This document shows, one piece after another, positions 1 to 7,343 of a stretch of DNA of 64,000 nt. The position numbers and the translations under genes are program-made. The notes beneath the pieces are model-generated. The model did no database searches. It was not told the DNA's origin and saw only the letters and a list, made by a program, of their open reading frames with translations. The stretch comes from JAHEEL01 sp963715255 (GTDB lineage Bacteria > Actinomycetota > Acidimicrobiia > Spongiisociales > UBA5794), in contig CAVQRN010000005.1 in assembly GCA_963715255.1 (NCBI GenBank), positions 164,972 through 228,971 of the forward strand, written 5' to 3'. How positions within the stretch are numbered: the first letter of the stretch is position 1; every line of letters starts with the position of its first letter.

Positions 1-200
1 CCCGCTTCTCTCATGACCCTTCGGGTCGCATCCGAATTGTCGGTCATGACCCGGACGAGGCTCTCTCCATCCGACCCGATCGCCGCGAGGGATTCAATGT
101 GGACGCCGGCGTCCGAGAGGCGACGCGCGAGGGTGGCCAACTGACCCGGCTGGTTCGCGAGGGTGACGGAGAACTCTTTCATGAATCCATTGTACGACAT
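1..200 (-). CDS. ACT-domain protein, C-terminus cut by window edge
   Basis: The reverse strand encodes an ACT-type ligand-binding fold. From the inner methionine (position 182) it reads MKEFSVTLANQPGQLATL, and further on DAGVHIESLAAIGSDGES, the typical beta-alpha-beta start of a small-molecule-sensing ACT domain. Two in-frame ATGs exist, at 200 and 182. I chose 200 because GGAGGT lies just upstream of it, although the spacing of 3 bases is short. The gene runs off the left edge, so its length and any partner domain are unknown. Its start overlaps the end of the small membrane-protein gene read in the same direction (179-388), so the two are probably cotranscribed. The ligand cannot be told; amino acids are usual for this fold. 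Confidence 0.75.
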   Translation of the reverse strand, partial: MSYNGFMKEFSVTLANQPGQLATLARRLSDAGVHIESLAAIGSDGESLVRVMTDNSDATRRVMREA

Positions 201-388
201 GGGACCTCCGCGCGGATAGCTGTAGCTATCACGGTGTCGGGCTCGCGAGGTGCCTGGACGATGCGGACGATCACGGGGAAGAGGAGGGTCGCGACCATGG
301 CCAGGACGACGGCGACCACGATCACGGCGCGAACGAGGCGTCGGCGCCGGATCTGTTCGAGTTCGGCTGGTGTGAGTTCATCGTCCAC
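179..388 (-). CDS. small single-pass membrane protein
   Basis: This predicted 69-residue protein starts at a GTG at 388 with VDDELTPAELEQIRRRR. A strongly hydrophobic segment follows at about residues 20-44 (AVIVVAVVLAMVATLLFP). The basic stretch before the segment suggests an N-in orientation. I do not recognise a family. It lies immediately upstream of, and overlaps, the ACT-domain gene by 22 bases. Its start is about 40 bases from the LexA-type box at 426-441, which sits between this gene and dnaE2 on the other strand, so either gene or both could be DNA-damage regulated. Confidence 0.55.
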   Translation of the reverse strand: MDDELTPAELEQIRRRRLVRAVIVVAVVLAMVATLLFPVIVRIVQAPREPDTVIATAIRAEVPCRTMDS

Positions 389-425
389 GCCCTGATTCTG
401 GCGCGTTTGTGCGACTCTGAAAACA

Positions 426-441
426 TCGAACATATGTTCGA
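426..441. promoter_or_regulatory. LexA (SOS) box between dnaE2 and the divergent small gene
   Basis: TCGAACATATGTTCGA is a perfect 16-base palindrome matching the actinobacterial/Firmicutes LexA operator (CGAAC-N4-GTTCG). The same core occurs upstream of lexA in this window. It overlaps the ATG at 434, which argues that the true dnaE2 start is downstream, at the GTG at 455. Confidence 0.85.
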
Positions 442-454
442 TTACGATGAGTCC

Positions 455-676
455 GTGACACGATACGCGGAGCTCCACGCACACACGAACTACAGCTTCC
501 TCGACGGGGCTTCCCACCCCGATGATCTCGTCTCCCGCGCCGCCGAACTCGGCTACACGGCCCTCGCCGTCACCGATCACGATGGCTTTCGAGGTGCGCC
601 GAAAGTCCACGTCGCCGCACGCGAGATCGGTCTCCCGATCGTCTACGGAACCGAGGTGGGGATGCCGAGAGAGGAA
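455..676 (+). pseudogene. dnaE2: 5' fragment of dnaE2: PHP domain start
   Basis: The reading frame from GTG 455 begins MTRYAELHAHTNYSFLDGAS (V read as start), the first PHP-domain motif of error-prone DNA polymerase III alpha (DnaE2/ImuC). It continues through VTDHDG to YGTEVGMPREEA near 676. Homology then stops: the next ~150 bases form an inverted-repeat element, and the polymerase resumes in another frame (835-3831). An ATG at 434 is in frame but lies inside the SOS box; GTG 455 leaves the box as a clean operator and gives the usual short DnaE2 N-terminus. No good Shine-Dalgarno precedes either, so the transcript may be leaderless. Fragment plus body would give about 1,070 residues, the normal DnaE2 size, which supports a once-intact gene. 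Confidence 0.75.
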
Positions 677-820
677 GCCCCCCTGCTCGGTCGCTTTGCT
701 CCCTCGCGTCCCCCGCTTCGCAGGGGGACGGTGCTGGTCTCTACGCAACAGACGTTGATCCTGTCCCACCGGCCGAAGGGCGGGGGGACGCGGAGGAGCG
801 CAGCGACGACGCAGGGGGGC
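677..820. mobile_element. MITE-like inverted-repeat element inserted in dnaE2
   Basis: The left arm 677-714 and right arm 783-820 are inverted copies, identical at 31 of 38 positions, both starting GCCCCCCTGC and ending CGTCCCCC. A second perfect 8-bp hairpin (707-714 with 723-730) is nested near the left arm. No transposase or protein-like frame is present. AGGAAGC occurs at 672-678 and again at 826-832, a possible 7-bp target duplication, although removing that interval does not by itself restore the dnaE2 frame. A related right arm occurs at 27,032-27,066, so this is probably a dispersed family. Confidence 0.65.
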
Positions 821-834
821 GGCCCAGGAAGCGG

Positions 835-3831
835 ATGCATGGGAGCAAGCCGATTGGGCTCCCCCCATCGGATCACCTGGTCCTCCTTGCTCCCGATCCG
901 GCGGGGTACGCGGCCTTGAGCAGGTTCGTGACGAAGGGCCAGTTCCGTGGAGAGAAGGATCGGCCGGTCTACTCGTACGACGACCTTGCCGCCGCATCGC
1001 GCGACGGGAGTCTCGTCGCCCTGACCGGATGCCGCGACGGAGCCGTTCCCGGCGCCGCACAAGCCGGCGACCTTGCGGGGGCGATGGCTGCCGCGGCGAG
1101 ACTGCGCGAGGTCTTCCCCGGTCGTCTCTTCATCGAACTCACCCACCACGGCATGCCGGACGATGACGCCCGCAACGACCTCCTCTTTGAGGTTGCCCGC
1201 AGGCTTCAGATCCCGTACGTCGCGACGAACAACACCCACTATGCCCATCGCAGTGACGCGGATCTCGCGGAGGTCCTCGCCGCCATCGCAGGACGACGCG
1301 ATCTCGAGACCGCCGATGGGTTCCGGCCGGCGACCGATCTCCGGCACCTCCGGTCCCCCGATGAGATGTCGGCCATCTTCCTCCGCTATCCCGGTGCGGT
1401 CGAGCGGGCCGCAGATCTCGCGGCGTCCCTGGCCTTCGACCTTGATCTCCTCGCTCCAGAGTTGCCCGACTTCCCGATGCCGGGTGCATTCACGACCGAA
1501 GACGAGTACTTGAGGCACCTCGTCGACGAGGGTGCTCGCATCGTGTACCCCGGCAATGCGGGAGGAATGGATCCGGCCGCCCTCCGCAGGATGGATCACG
1601 AATTGTCGGTGATCTCCGAACTCGGTTTTGCAGGGTTCTTCCTCGTTGCGTGGGACATCGTCACGTTCGCACGGTCACGGGACATCTACTGCCAGATTCG
1701 CGGGTCGGGAGCGGACTCAGCGGTCTGCCGGTGTCTTGGTCTGACCCGCGTCGACCCGATTCGCCTGAACCTCCCGTTCGAACGGTTCCTTTCCTCCGAG
1801 CGCGGTCGGCCACCGGACATCGACATCGACTTCGAAGCCGAGCGTCGCGAGGAGGTCATCCAGTACTGCTACCGACGGTACGGGCGGGAGCGGGCCGCGA
1901 TGGTCGCCAACGTCATCACCTATCGTGCCCGATCGGTGCTCCAGGACGTCGGCAAGGCGTTCGCCCTCACCCAGGCCCAGGTCAACGGTCTCACCCGCTA
2001 TCTCGATACCCGCGATCCCGGGGCGATCGGTGACGCCGTCGATCTCCCGGAGGGACTTACCAGTGATCTGATCGTCGACGTGTGCCGCCGCCTCGACGGA
2101 TTCCCGCGTCACCTCGGTATCCACTCGGGCGGCATGGTCATCGCCCGGCGACCACTCTGGGAGACGGTGCCGATGGAGTGGGGGAGGATGGAGGATCGCT
2201 CCGTTCTCCAGTGGGACAAAGAGGACTGCGCAACGATGGGGATCGTCAAGTTCGATCTGCTCGCACTCGGTGCGTTGAACGGCATGCACCTGACCGTCGA
2301 TCTCATCGCAGCAACACACGGCATCGACATCGACCTCGCCACCGTCCCACAGGAACCCGTTGTCTACGACCTGATGACCCGGGCGGACACCGTCGGTATC
2401 TTCCAGATCGAGTCCCGGGCACAGATGGCGACCCTCCCGAAGCTGAAGCCAAGGACCTTCTACGACCTGGCGATCGAGGTGGCGCTCATTCGGCCCGGGC
2501 CGATCCAAGGGCAGTCCGTACATCCGTTTCTTCGACGTAGGAACGGGGAAGAGGCCGTTCGTTATCCGCACCCGTCGGCCGAACCGATTTTGAAGAAGAC
2601 CCTCGGTGTCCCGATTTTCCAGGAGCAATTGATGGAACTCGCGAGGGTCTGTGCCGGCTTCACCCCCGGCCAGTCCGACCGACTGCGTCAAGCGATGACA
2701 CACAAGCGGGCATCGGAGGCGATGGATCGACTCCACGTTGAAGTGTTCTCCGGCATGGCCGCAAACGGCATCACCGGCGCTCCTGCGGATGAGATCTGGG
2801 AGAAGCTCCAGGGGTTCGCGTCGTTCGGGTTCCCGGAGAGCCACTCCGTCTCGTTCGCCTACATCGTCTACGCGGCCGCATGGTTGAAGTACCACTGGCC
2901 GACGGAGTTCTTCGCCGGTCTGCTCAACGCTCAACCGATGGGTTTCTACACGCCGAACTCCCTCGTACAAGATGCCCAGCACCATGGCGTCGTCGTCCTT
3001 GTCCCGGACGTGAACGCTTCGGTGTTCGATTGCACGATCGAACCGATCGAGACCGATCGCGACGACGTCGCCCGATATCTCGATGGTGCATGGCGGCGGG
3101 GGAGAGGGCCGGTGGATGATCCCGTCCGTCCCGCGGTCGCACTGAGGATCGGTCTTCGATACGTCAGGAACCTGGGCGAGGCCGAGATCGTACGAATCGA
3201 AGCCGCCCGCATCACGGGAGGTGCATTCACCACCCCGGAGGACCTCGCACAGCGAACCGGTCTTCCGCTCGACGCCTACGAGAGTCTCGCTGCATCCGGG
3301 GCGCTTGCGCCGGTCGGTCTCGGTCGACGGGAAGGGATATGGACGGCGGGGACGCTGATCGAGCTTGGCCCGGATCGACTCTCGCTCCCACCCGGTGGTG
3401 AGGTTCCGTCGCTCCCCGAGATGAACGGTGCCGAGCGCGTGCAGGCTGACCTCTGGTCGACCGGCATCTCAACGACGCATCCCGTCTCCCTCGTACGCGA
3501 CATGTTGAACGGCCGGGGATGCCTCCCGATCGTCACGATCCTCGAGGACCACCGTCACGGCACCCGAGCTCGCGTCGGCGGAATCGTTACCCACCGTCAG
3601 CGGCCGTCGACGGCTCGTGGCGTTCGGTTCCTGAATCTCGAAGACGAGACGGGTCTGCTCAACGTGGTCGTTCTCCCACAGGTATGGGAGGCGCACTACG
3701 AGGTTGCACGAAAGGCCGTTGGAGTTGTGATCGACGGAGTTGTCGAACACGTCGACGGGGTCACGAACTTCGTTGCCCACCGATTCGCCCTATGGTCGGT
3801 CGACGGTATTCGGTCGCGGGATTTTCGATAA
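835..3831 (+). CDS. dnaE2: error-prone DNA polymerase III alpha subunit DnaE2, main body
   Basis: This 998-residue frame carries the rest of the DnaE2/ImuC translesion polymerase. It resumes at SDHLVLLAPDPAGY (PHP domain). The palm with the catalytic PPDIDIDF lies near residue 327, GIFQIESRAQM and the RPGPIQGQSVHPF region follow, then the helix-hairpin-helix region, an OB-like segment (VGGIVTHRQRP), and the typical ending SRDFR. The family makes damage-tolerant DNA synthesis during the SOS response together with ImuA'/ImuB, which are not in this window. The N-terminal PHP strands are separated by the insertion at 677-820 and a frame change, so the listed ATG at 835 is only the first available start and lies in non-homologous sequence. 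Expression of an active enzyme is doubtful unless the break is an assembly artefact. Confidence 0.9.
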   Translation: MHGSKPIGLPPSDHLVLLAPDPAGYAALSRFVTKGQFRGEKDRPVYSYDDLAAASRDGSLVALTGCRDGAVPGAAQAGDLAGAMAAAARLREVFPGRLFIELTHHGMPDDDARNDLLFEVARRLQIPYVATNNTHYAHRSDADLAEVLAAIAGRRDLETADGFRPATDLRHLRSPDEMSAIFLRYPGAVERAADLAASLAFDLDLLAPELPDFPMPGAFTTEDEYLRHLVDEGARIVYPGNAGGMDPAALRRMDHELSVISELGFAGFFLVAWDIVTFARSRDIYCQIRGSGADSAVCRCLGLTRVDPIRLNLPFERFLSSERGRPPDIDIDFEAERREEVIQYCYRRYGRERAAMVANVITYRARSVLQDVGKAFALTQAQVNGLTRYLDTRDPGAIGDAVDLPEGLTSDLIVDVCRRLDGFPRHLGIHSGGMVIARRPLWETVPMEWGRMEDRSVLQWDKEDCATMGIVKFDLLALGALNGMHLTVDLIAATHGIDIDLATVPQEPVVYDLMTRADTVGIFQIESRAQMATLPKLKPRTFYDLAIEVALIRPGPIQGQSVHPFLRRRNGEEAVRYPHPSAEPILKKTLGVPIFQEQLMELARVCAGFTPGQSDRLRQAMTHKRASEAMDRLHVEVFSGMAANGITGAPADEIWEKLQGFASFGFPESHSVSFAYIVYAAAWLKYHWPTEFFAGLLNAQPMGFYTPNSLVQDAQHHGVVVLVPDVNASVFDCTIEPIETDRDDVARYLDGAWRRGRGPVDDPVRPAVALRIGLRYVRNLGEAEIVRIEAARITGGAFTTPEDLAQRTGLPLDAYESLAASGALAPVGLGRREGIWTAGTLIELGPDRLSLPPGGEVPSLPEMNGAERVQADLWSTGISTTHPVSLVRDMLNGRGCLPIVTILEDHRHGTRARVGGIVTHRQRPSTARGVRFLNLEDETGLLNVVVLPQVWEAHYEVARKAVGVVIDGVVEHVDGVTNFVAHRFALWSVDGIRSRDFR

Positions 3832-3893
3832 TCGGCTTCACTTTGCCGTGGTGGCCTGCCGATGCAGAATAGGTACCCCAATTTGGAGGATCG

Positions 3894-4349
3894 ATGACCA
3901 AGACATTCACCGGCGATGTGCTGCTTCCGGGCGACGCAGGTGGTGGGCTTGCTGCAACATTGTGCCTTGATCCGGAACGCGTGACGCTGACCTCCGGTGA
4001 CAATCAGTTGGGTTCTTGGCATCGGAGCGACTACCTGATTACCCCGGAGCAGAACGGGTCGTTCAACCTGACGCTCGGCGGTGAATCGGTCCTCTTCCGT
4101 CCTGATTCACCCTCGGAGTTCGCCGGCGCAGCTGCGGTCCCGTTTGCCGAGACGGTCTCGTCTCGCGCCCAACCGATCCGACCCCTGGTGAAGGATGATG
4201 ACGACTATCTCGACGAACTCGTCGCCAATGTCAAACCGATCCGGAACCCACTCGACGATGGGGGCATCTCCAACGTGTTCGTTGTGGTGATGGTGCTTCT
4301 GGCCGCTGTGATCTCCGTCGCAGCGGTCGTCACCGCCGCCCTCGTCTGA
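3894..4349 (+). CDS. hypothetical protein with C-terminal membrane anchor
   Basis: A 151-residue protein preceded by a good ribosome binding site (GGAGG five bases before the ATG). The first ~90 residues are soluble and glycine-rich with alternating beta-like strands (DVLLPGDAGGGLAATLCL, LGSWHRSDYLITPE), possibly a small PH- or FHA-like beta domain. A linker rich in D and P follows. A single hydrophobic segment at about residues 126-150 (VFVVVMVLLAAVISVAAVV) makes it tail-anchored. No family recognised. It lies downstream of dnaE2 in the same direction and converges on the threonine aldolase gene. Confidence 0.6.
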   Translation: MTKTFTGDVLLPGDAGGGLAATLCLDPERVTLTSGDNQLGSWHRSDYLITPEQNGSFNLTLGGESVLFRPDSPSEFAGAAAVPFAETVSSRAQPIRPLVKDDDDYLDELVANVKPIRNPLDDGGISNVFVVVMVLLAAVISVAAVVTAALV

Positions 4350-4414
4350 CCCCTACCGCGGTCGCCTAGCCGAAGCGTCGGCGAGTTGTGGGCTGAAGAG
4401 ACACCTCTACGCAT

Positions 4415-5443
4415 CTACGAGCCCAGGGTTCGCAGGGCCTCAATCGCCTGAGTCGTGTCGGCATCTGATACGTCGAGGTGGAACACCGCGCGAATTCGCG
4501 TTGGAGCGAGCGCAAGCGTGTCAACACCGGCGGCGCGGAGTCGCTCGGCGAACAGGGGAGCATCCGCTACGTCGAAGAAGACGATGTTCGTCTGGACCGA
4601 CGCGAGGTCGACGGTGACACCAGCGAGTTCCGCGGCGGCCTCGGCGAATCGGCGGGCATTCGTGTGGTCGTCGACGAGACGATCGCGGTTGTGCTCGAGG
4701 GCGTAGAGGGCACCGGCGGCGATGATCCCCGCCTGTCGGAACCCGCCGCCGTACATCTTCTTGAACCAGCGGCCACGATCGATGACATCGCGTGGCCCGG
4801 CGAGCGCCGACCCGATCGGGGCGCCGAGGCCCTTCGAGAAACACACGTTCACTGTGTCTGCCGCAGCGGCGTACTGGTCGAGATCGACGCCGGTCGCGGC
4901 CGTCGCGTTCCACAGTCGCGCCCCGTCGAGGTGAATGGCGAGCCCGAGATCTCTGGCGGCATCACGCACCGAACGCATCGCCTCGAGAGGCCAGATCGTC
5001 CCTCCCGCTTCGTTGTGGGTGTTCTCCATCGTGACGAGCGTCGTCGGATCGAAGAGTCCCGGTGGAAAGTCTGATGACCGCCCTGGAGCCGCCTCGATGA
5101 CCTGATCTGGTGTGAAGATGCCGTGGTCGCTTTCGAGGGGAACGATCGTTACGCCCGCAAGGGCGGCGGGAGCGCCGCTCTCGTGCACCCGGATGTGCGA
5201 CTCGCGGTCCATCACGACCCGGTCCCCGGAACGTGTGTGAACCCGGAGGGCGATCTGGTTCGCCATGGTGCCGGATGGGACGTAGACGGCATCTTCCTTG
5301 CCGAGGAGTTCGGCGACTCGCTCTTCGAGGAGGATGACCGTTGGGTCGTCGCCGAGCACGTCGTCTCCGACGGGAGCCGAGGCCATCGCCGCTCTCATCG
5401 CCTCGGTCGGGCGGGTGACGGTGTCCGAGCGGAGATCGATCAC
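4415..5443 (-). CDS. ltaE: low-specificity L-threonine aldolase
   Basis: A PLP-dependent aldolase that cleaves L-threonine/allo-threonine to glycine and acetaldehyde. It opens MIDLRSDTVTRPTEAMRAAM, the signature start of the threonine aldolase family. THNEAGG and LAIHLDGARLWNA follow, and the PLP-binding lysine lies in VNVCFSKGLGAPIGSA (about K204). The length of 342 residues is normal. I chose GTG 5443 because it overlaps the stop of sixA as GTGA, a pattern seen repeatedly in this window. An in-frame ATG at 5455 is the alternative. It follows sixA in one operon and converges on the gene at 3894-4349. Confidence 0.92.
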   Translation of the reverse strand: MIDLRSDTVTRPTEAMRAAMASAPVGDDVLGDDPTVILLEERVAELLGKEDAVYVPSGTMANQIALRVHTRSGDRVVMDRESHIRVHESGAPAALAGVTIVPLESDHGIFTPDQVIEAAPGRSSDFPPGLFDPTTLVTMENTHNEAGGTIWPLEAMRSVRDAARDLGLAIHLDGARLWNATAATGVDLDQYAAAADTVNVCFSKGLGAPIGSALAGPRDVIDRGRWFKKMYGGGFRQAGIIAAGALYALEHNRDRLVDDHTNARRFAEAAAELAGVTVDLASVQTNIVFFDVADAPLFAERLRAAGVDTLALAPTRIRAVFHLDVSDADTTQAIEALRTLGS

Positions 5444-5949
5444 AGGAGGCCCCATTCGCTGCCGCCGAACATGCGGGGATGGACGGCAAAGGCGAGTGAT
5501 CCGCCCGCCCGCCCGACGTTCGTCCACGTTGCAGCGTTGAGATCGAACGCAAGGACGCTGCCGGTCTTCACCGCGATTCGACCGCCGGTAATCCGCTCCG
5601 CCAGGAGCGACCACGTCGGTTCGTGACCGACGAGCATGAGGCGTTCGGTGGTCTTTCCGCAACGGGCTGCCACCGCCAGCGCCGTTTCGGGACCGGCGCC
5701 GTAGAGCTCGTCGGCGATCTCGAGCCGACTGCCCCACCCTCCGGAGATCCGGGCCAGTGCTGCCGTGGCCTCGGCCCGCACTGCGGGCGACGAGACGACG
5801 AGGTCGGGAATCTCCCCCATCTTCCTGAGCACGAGGCCCATGGTTTCGGCGGATCGTTCTCCGCGGGAACTGAGGGGTCGGTCGCGGTCACCACGAGTGG
5901 TGGTATTCCAGTCGGACTTGCCGTGGCGGAAGAGCATGAGACGAAGCAT
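5440..5949 (-). CDS. sixA: SixA-type phosphohistidine phosphatase
   Basis: A 169-residue member of the histidine phosphatase superfamily. The catalytic RHG is at residues 8-10 (MLRLMLFRHGKSDW), and the second histidine sits in LMLVGHEPTW. SSPAVRAEATAAL is the usual substrate-loop region. SixA-like enzymes remove phosphate from phosphohistidine proteins; the substrate here is unknown. It starts at ATG 5949, about 20 bases after the YhhN gene, and its stop overlaps the start of the threonine aldolase gene, so the three reverse-strand genes likely form one operon. Confidence 0.85.
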   Translation of the reverse strand: MLRLMLFRHGKSDWNTTTRGDRDRPLSSRGERSAETMGLVLRKMGEIPDLVVSSPAVRAEATAALARISGGWGSRLEIADELYGAGPETALAVAARCGKTTERLMLVGHEPTWSLLAERITGGRIAVKTGSVLAFDLNAATWTNVGRAGGSLAFAVHPRMFGGSEWGLL

Positions 5950-5971
5950 GAGGCGAGGATAGTTCTCAGGT

Positions 5972-6598
5972 TCAGTTCGCGGCCGAAAGAGCGAGCAGCA
6001 CCTGGGCGAGGTAGTAGAGGGGGAGGCCCCAGACGCGGTTCACGGTGCCGCGCACAACGAACTGGTTCCTGGCCACGAACAGGTCCGACACGAAGAAGAG
6101 GGTCGCTCCTACCGGGATCAACCACGTGGCGCCGTCGCCGAACGTTCCGAATGCGAGGACAACCATCACTGAGATGACCACAACGTAGGCAACGACCGGC
6201 GCCGTCATCTCGCCGACGTGGGGCGCGAGCCAGCGCCAGACGAAAGCGGCGATGGTCGCGACCACGACCGCGGAGATCGCAACCACAGGCGGGTTCAGGC
6301 CAAGCGTGCCGAACGCGATCGAGTAGGCAACGTGTCCGAGCAGGAATGCGACGAGGCCGCCGAGAAATGCTCGCCGTGACGCGAACGTGAGGAGCAGATC
6401 CCCGATCCACGACAGCACCAGTGCGACGAGTACGATCCTCCCATAGGACGTGGGGAGCGCACCGACCGACAGCGCGACCGCGAGGAATCCGGTCGAGGCA
6501 AGCATCTTGAACCACCGGAGCGTCGGCGAGTTCGTGACCTCTGCCCACACGAGTGCAGCGGTGAACGCAGCGGTGAAGAGAACGGCGATTGTGGTCAT
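5972..6598 (-). CDS. YhhN-family membrane protein (lysoplasmalogenase-like)
   Basis: A 208-residue protein of about eight hydrophobic helices. The family's conserved polar motifs are present: SWIGDLLLTFA, FLLGHVAYSIAF and FFVSDLFVARNQF, with the D and H residues thought to form the active site of YhhN/TMEM86 lysoplasmalogenases. ATG 6598 begins directly at the first membrane helix (MTTIAVLFTAAFTAALVW). It is divergent from the ferritin gene, with about 58 bases between starts. The substrate in bacteria is not settled. Confidence 0.8.
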   Translation of the reverse strand: MTTIAVLFTAAFTAALVWAEVTNSPTLRWFKMLASTGFLAVALSVGALPTSYGRIVLVALVLSWIGDLLLTFASRRAFLGGLVAFLLGHVAYSIAFGTLGLNPPVVAISAVVVATIAAFVWRWLAPHVGEMTAPVVAYVVVISVMVVLAFGTFGDGATWLIPVGATLFFVSDLFVARNQFVVRGTVNRVWGLPLYYLAQVLLALSAAN

Positions 6599-6656
6599 CC
6601 CCGACGAGCCTATCGTCTGAATTGACAGCACCTACATCCAGCCGAGGGGACCGTGC

Positions 6657-7178
6657 ATGCAGATCAACGAGACCATGAACGCAGCGTTCAACGACCAGAT
6701 CACGATGGAGCTCCAGGCGGCACACAACTACCTGGCGATGGGGGCATGGCTCGAGTCCGCCGGCTTCTCGGGGATGGCGGCATGGATGCGCGCACAGTCG
6801 GCCGAAGAGACCACACACGCCTTGAAGTTCTACCAGTTCGTTCTCGATCGCGACGGACGCGTCGTGCTCGGCTCCCTCGCAGCACCGGCGGCCGAATTCG
6901 GCAGTGTCGCTTCGGTGTTCGAAGGAGGACTCGCCCAGGAACGGGATGTCTCCGCATCGATCAACAACCTCTACGCGCTTGCCATGGAGGAGAAAGACTT
7001 TGCGTCCCTCCCGCTCCTCGACTGGTTCGTCACCGAGCAGATCGAGGAAGAGGCGACCTTCTCGCAGATTCTCGACGATCTGGCACTGTCGGGTGGGGGT
7101 GCTCAGGCGATGCTGTTCCTCGACCGGGAACTCGGCTCCCGCGGAAGTGCGGAGCAACAAGCAGGAAGTAGAGAGTAG
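6657..7178 (+). CDS. ftn: non-heme ferritin
   Basis: A 173-residue ferritin-like four-helix protein storing iron as ferric oxide in a 24-subunit shell. The ferroxidase ligands are visible: E18 in ITMELQAAHNYLAM, the EETTH pair (E51, H54), and the later glutamates around VTEQIEEEATF. The ribosome binding site GAGGGGA precedes ATG 6657. Unusually, the last residues (about AEQQAGSRE) are encoded by the heptamer repeat block that follows, so the C-terminal tail has been set by repeat expansion. The convergent amidase gene shows the same effect. Confidence 0.9.
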   Translation: MQINETMNAAFNDQITMELQAAHNYLAMGAWLESAGFSGMAAWMRAQSAEETTHALKFYQFVLDRDGRVVLGSLAAPAAEFGSVASVFEGGLAQERDVSASINNLYALAMEEKDFASLPLLDWFVTEQIEEEATFSQILDDLALSGGGAQAMLFLDRELGSRGSAEQQAGSRE

Positions 7179-7343
7179 AGAGTAGAGAGTAGAGAGTAGA
7201 GAGTAGAGAGTAGAGAGTAGAGAGACTCGGAGACCGTTCTCGGGTCCCCTTCCATCTGCCTGCTACTTCCTACTTCCTTCTCTCTACTCTCTACTCTCTA
7301 CTTCCTACTTGAAGCTTGCATCTTGAAGCTTGAAGCTTGCTCC
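7168..7343. repeat. heptamer tandem repeats with inverted arms between convergent genes
   Basis: Positions 7168-7223 hold eight perfect tandem copies of GTAGAGA. The opposite-strand unit TCTCTAC occurs three times at 7281-7301, with variants around 7260-7280, so the two blocks can pair into a long hairpin around a ~57-base spacer. A different heptamer family (GAAGCTT, GCATCTT, GCTCCTT) fills about 7310-7343. The block lies at the convergent ends of ferritin and amidase and encodes the C-terminal tails of both. It could act as a bidirectional terminator. Confidence 0.85.

Noticed and set aside
677..834. Translation of the dnaE2 insert as extra protein sequence
   Set aside because: Proline/arginine/glycine-rich reading from inverted repeats, unlike any DnaE2 segment.
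7168..7343. CRISPR array
   Set aside because: Units are 7 bases, contiguous and without spacers.
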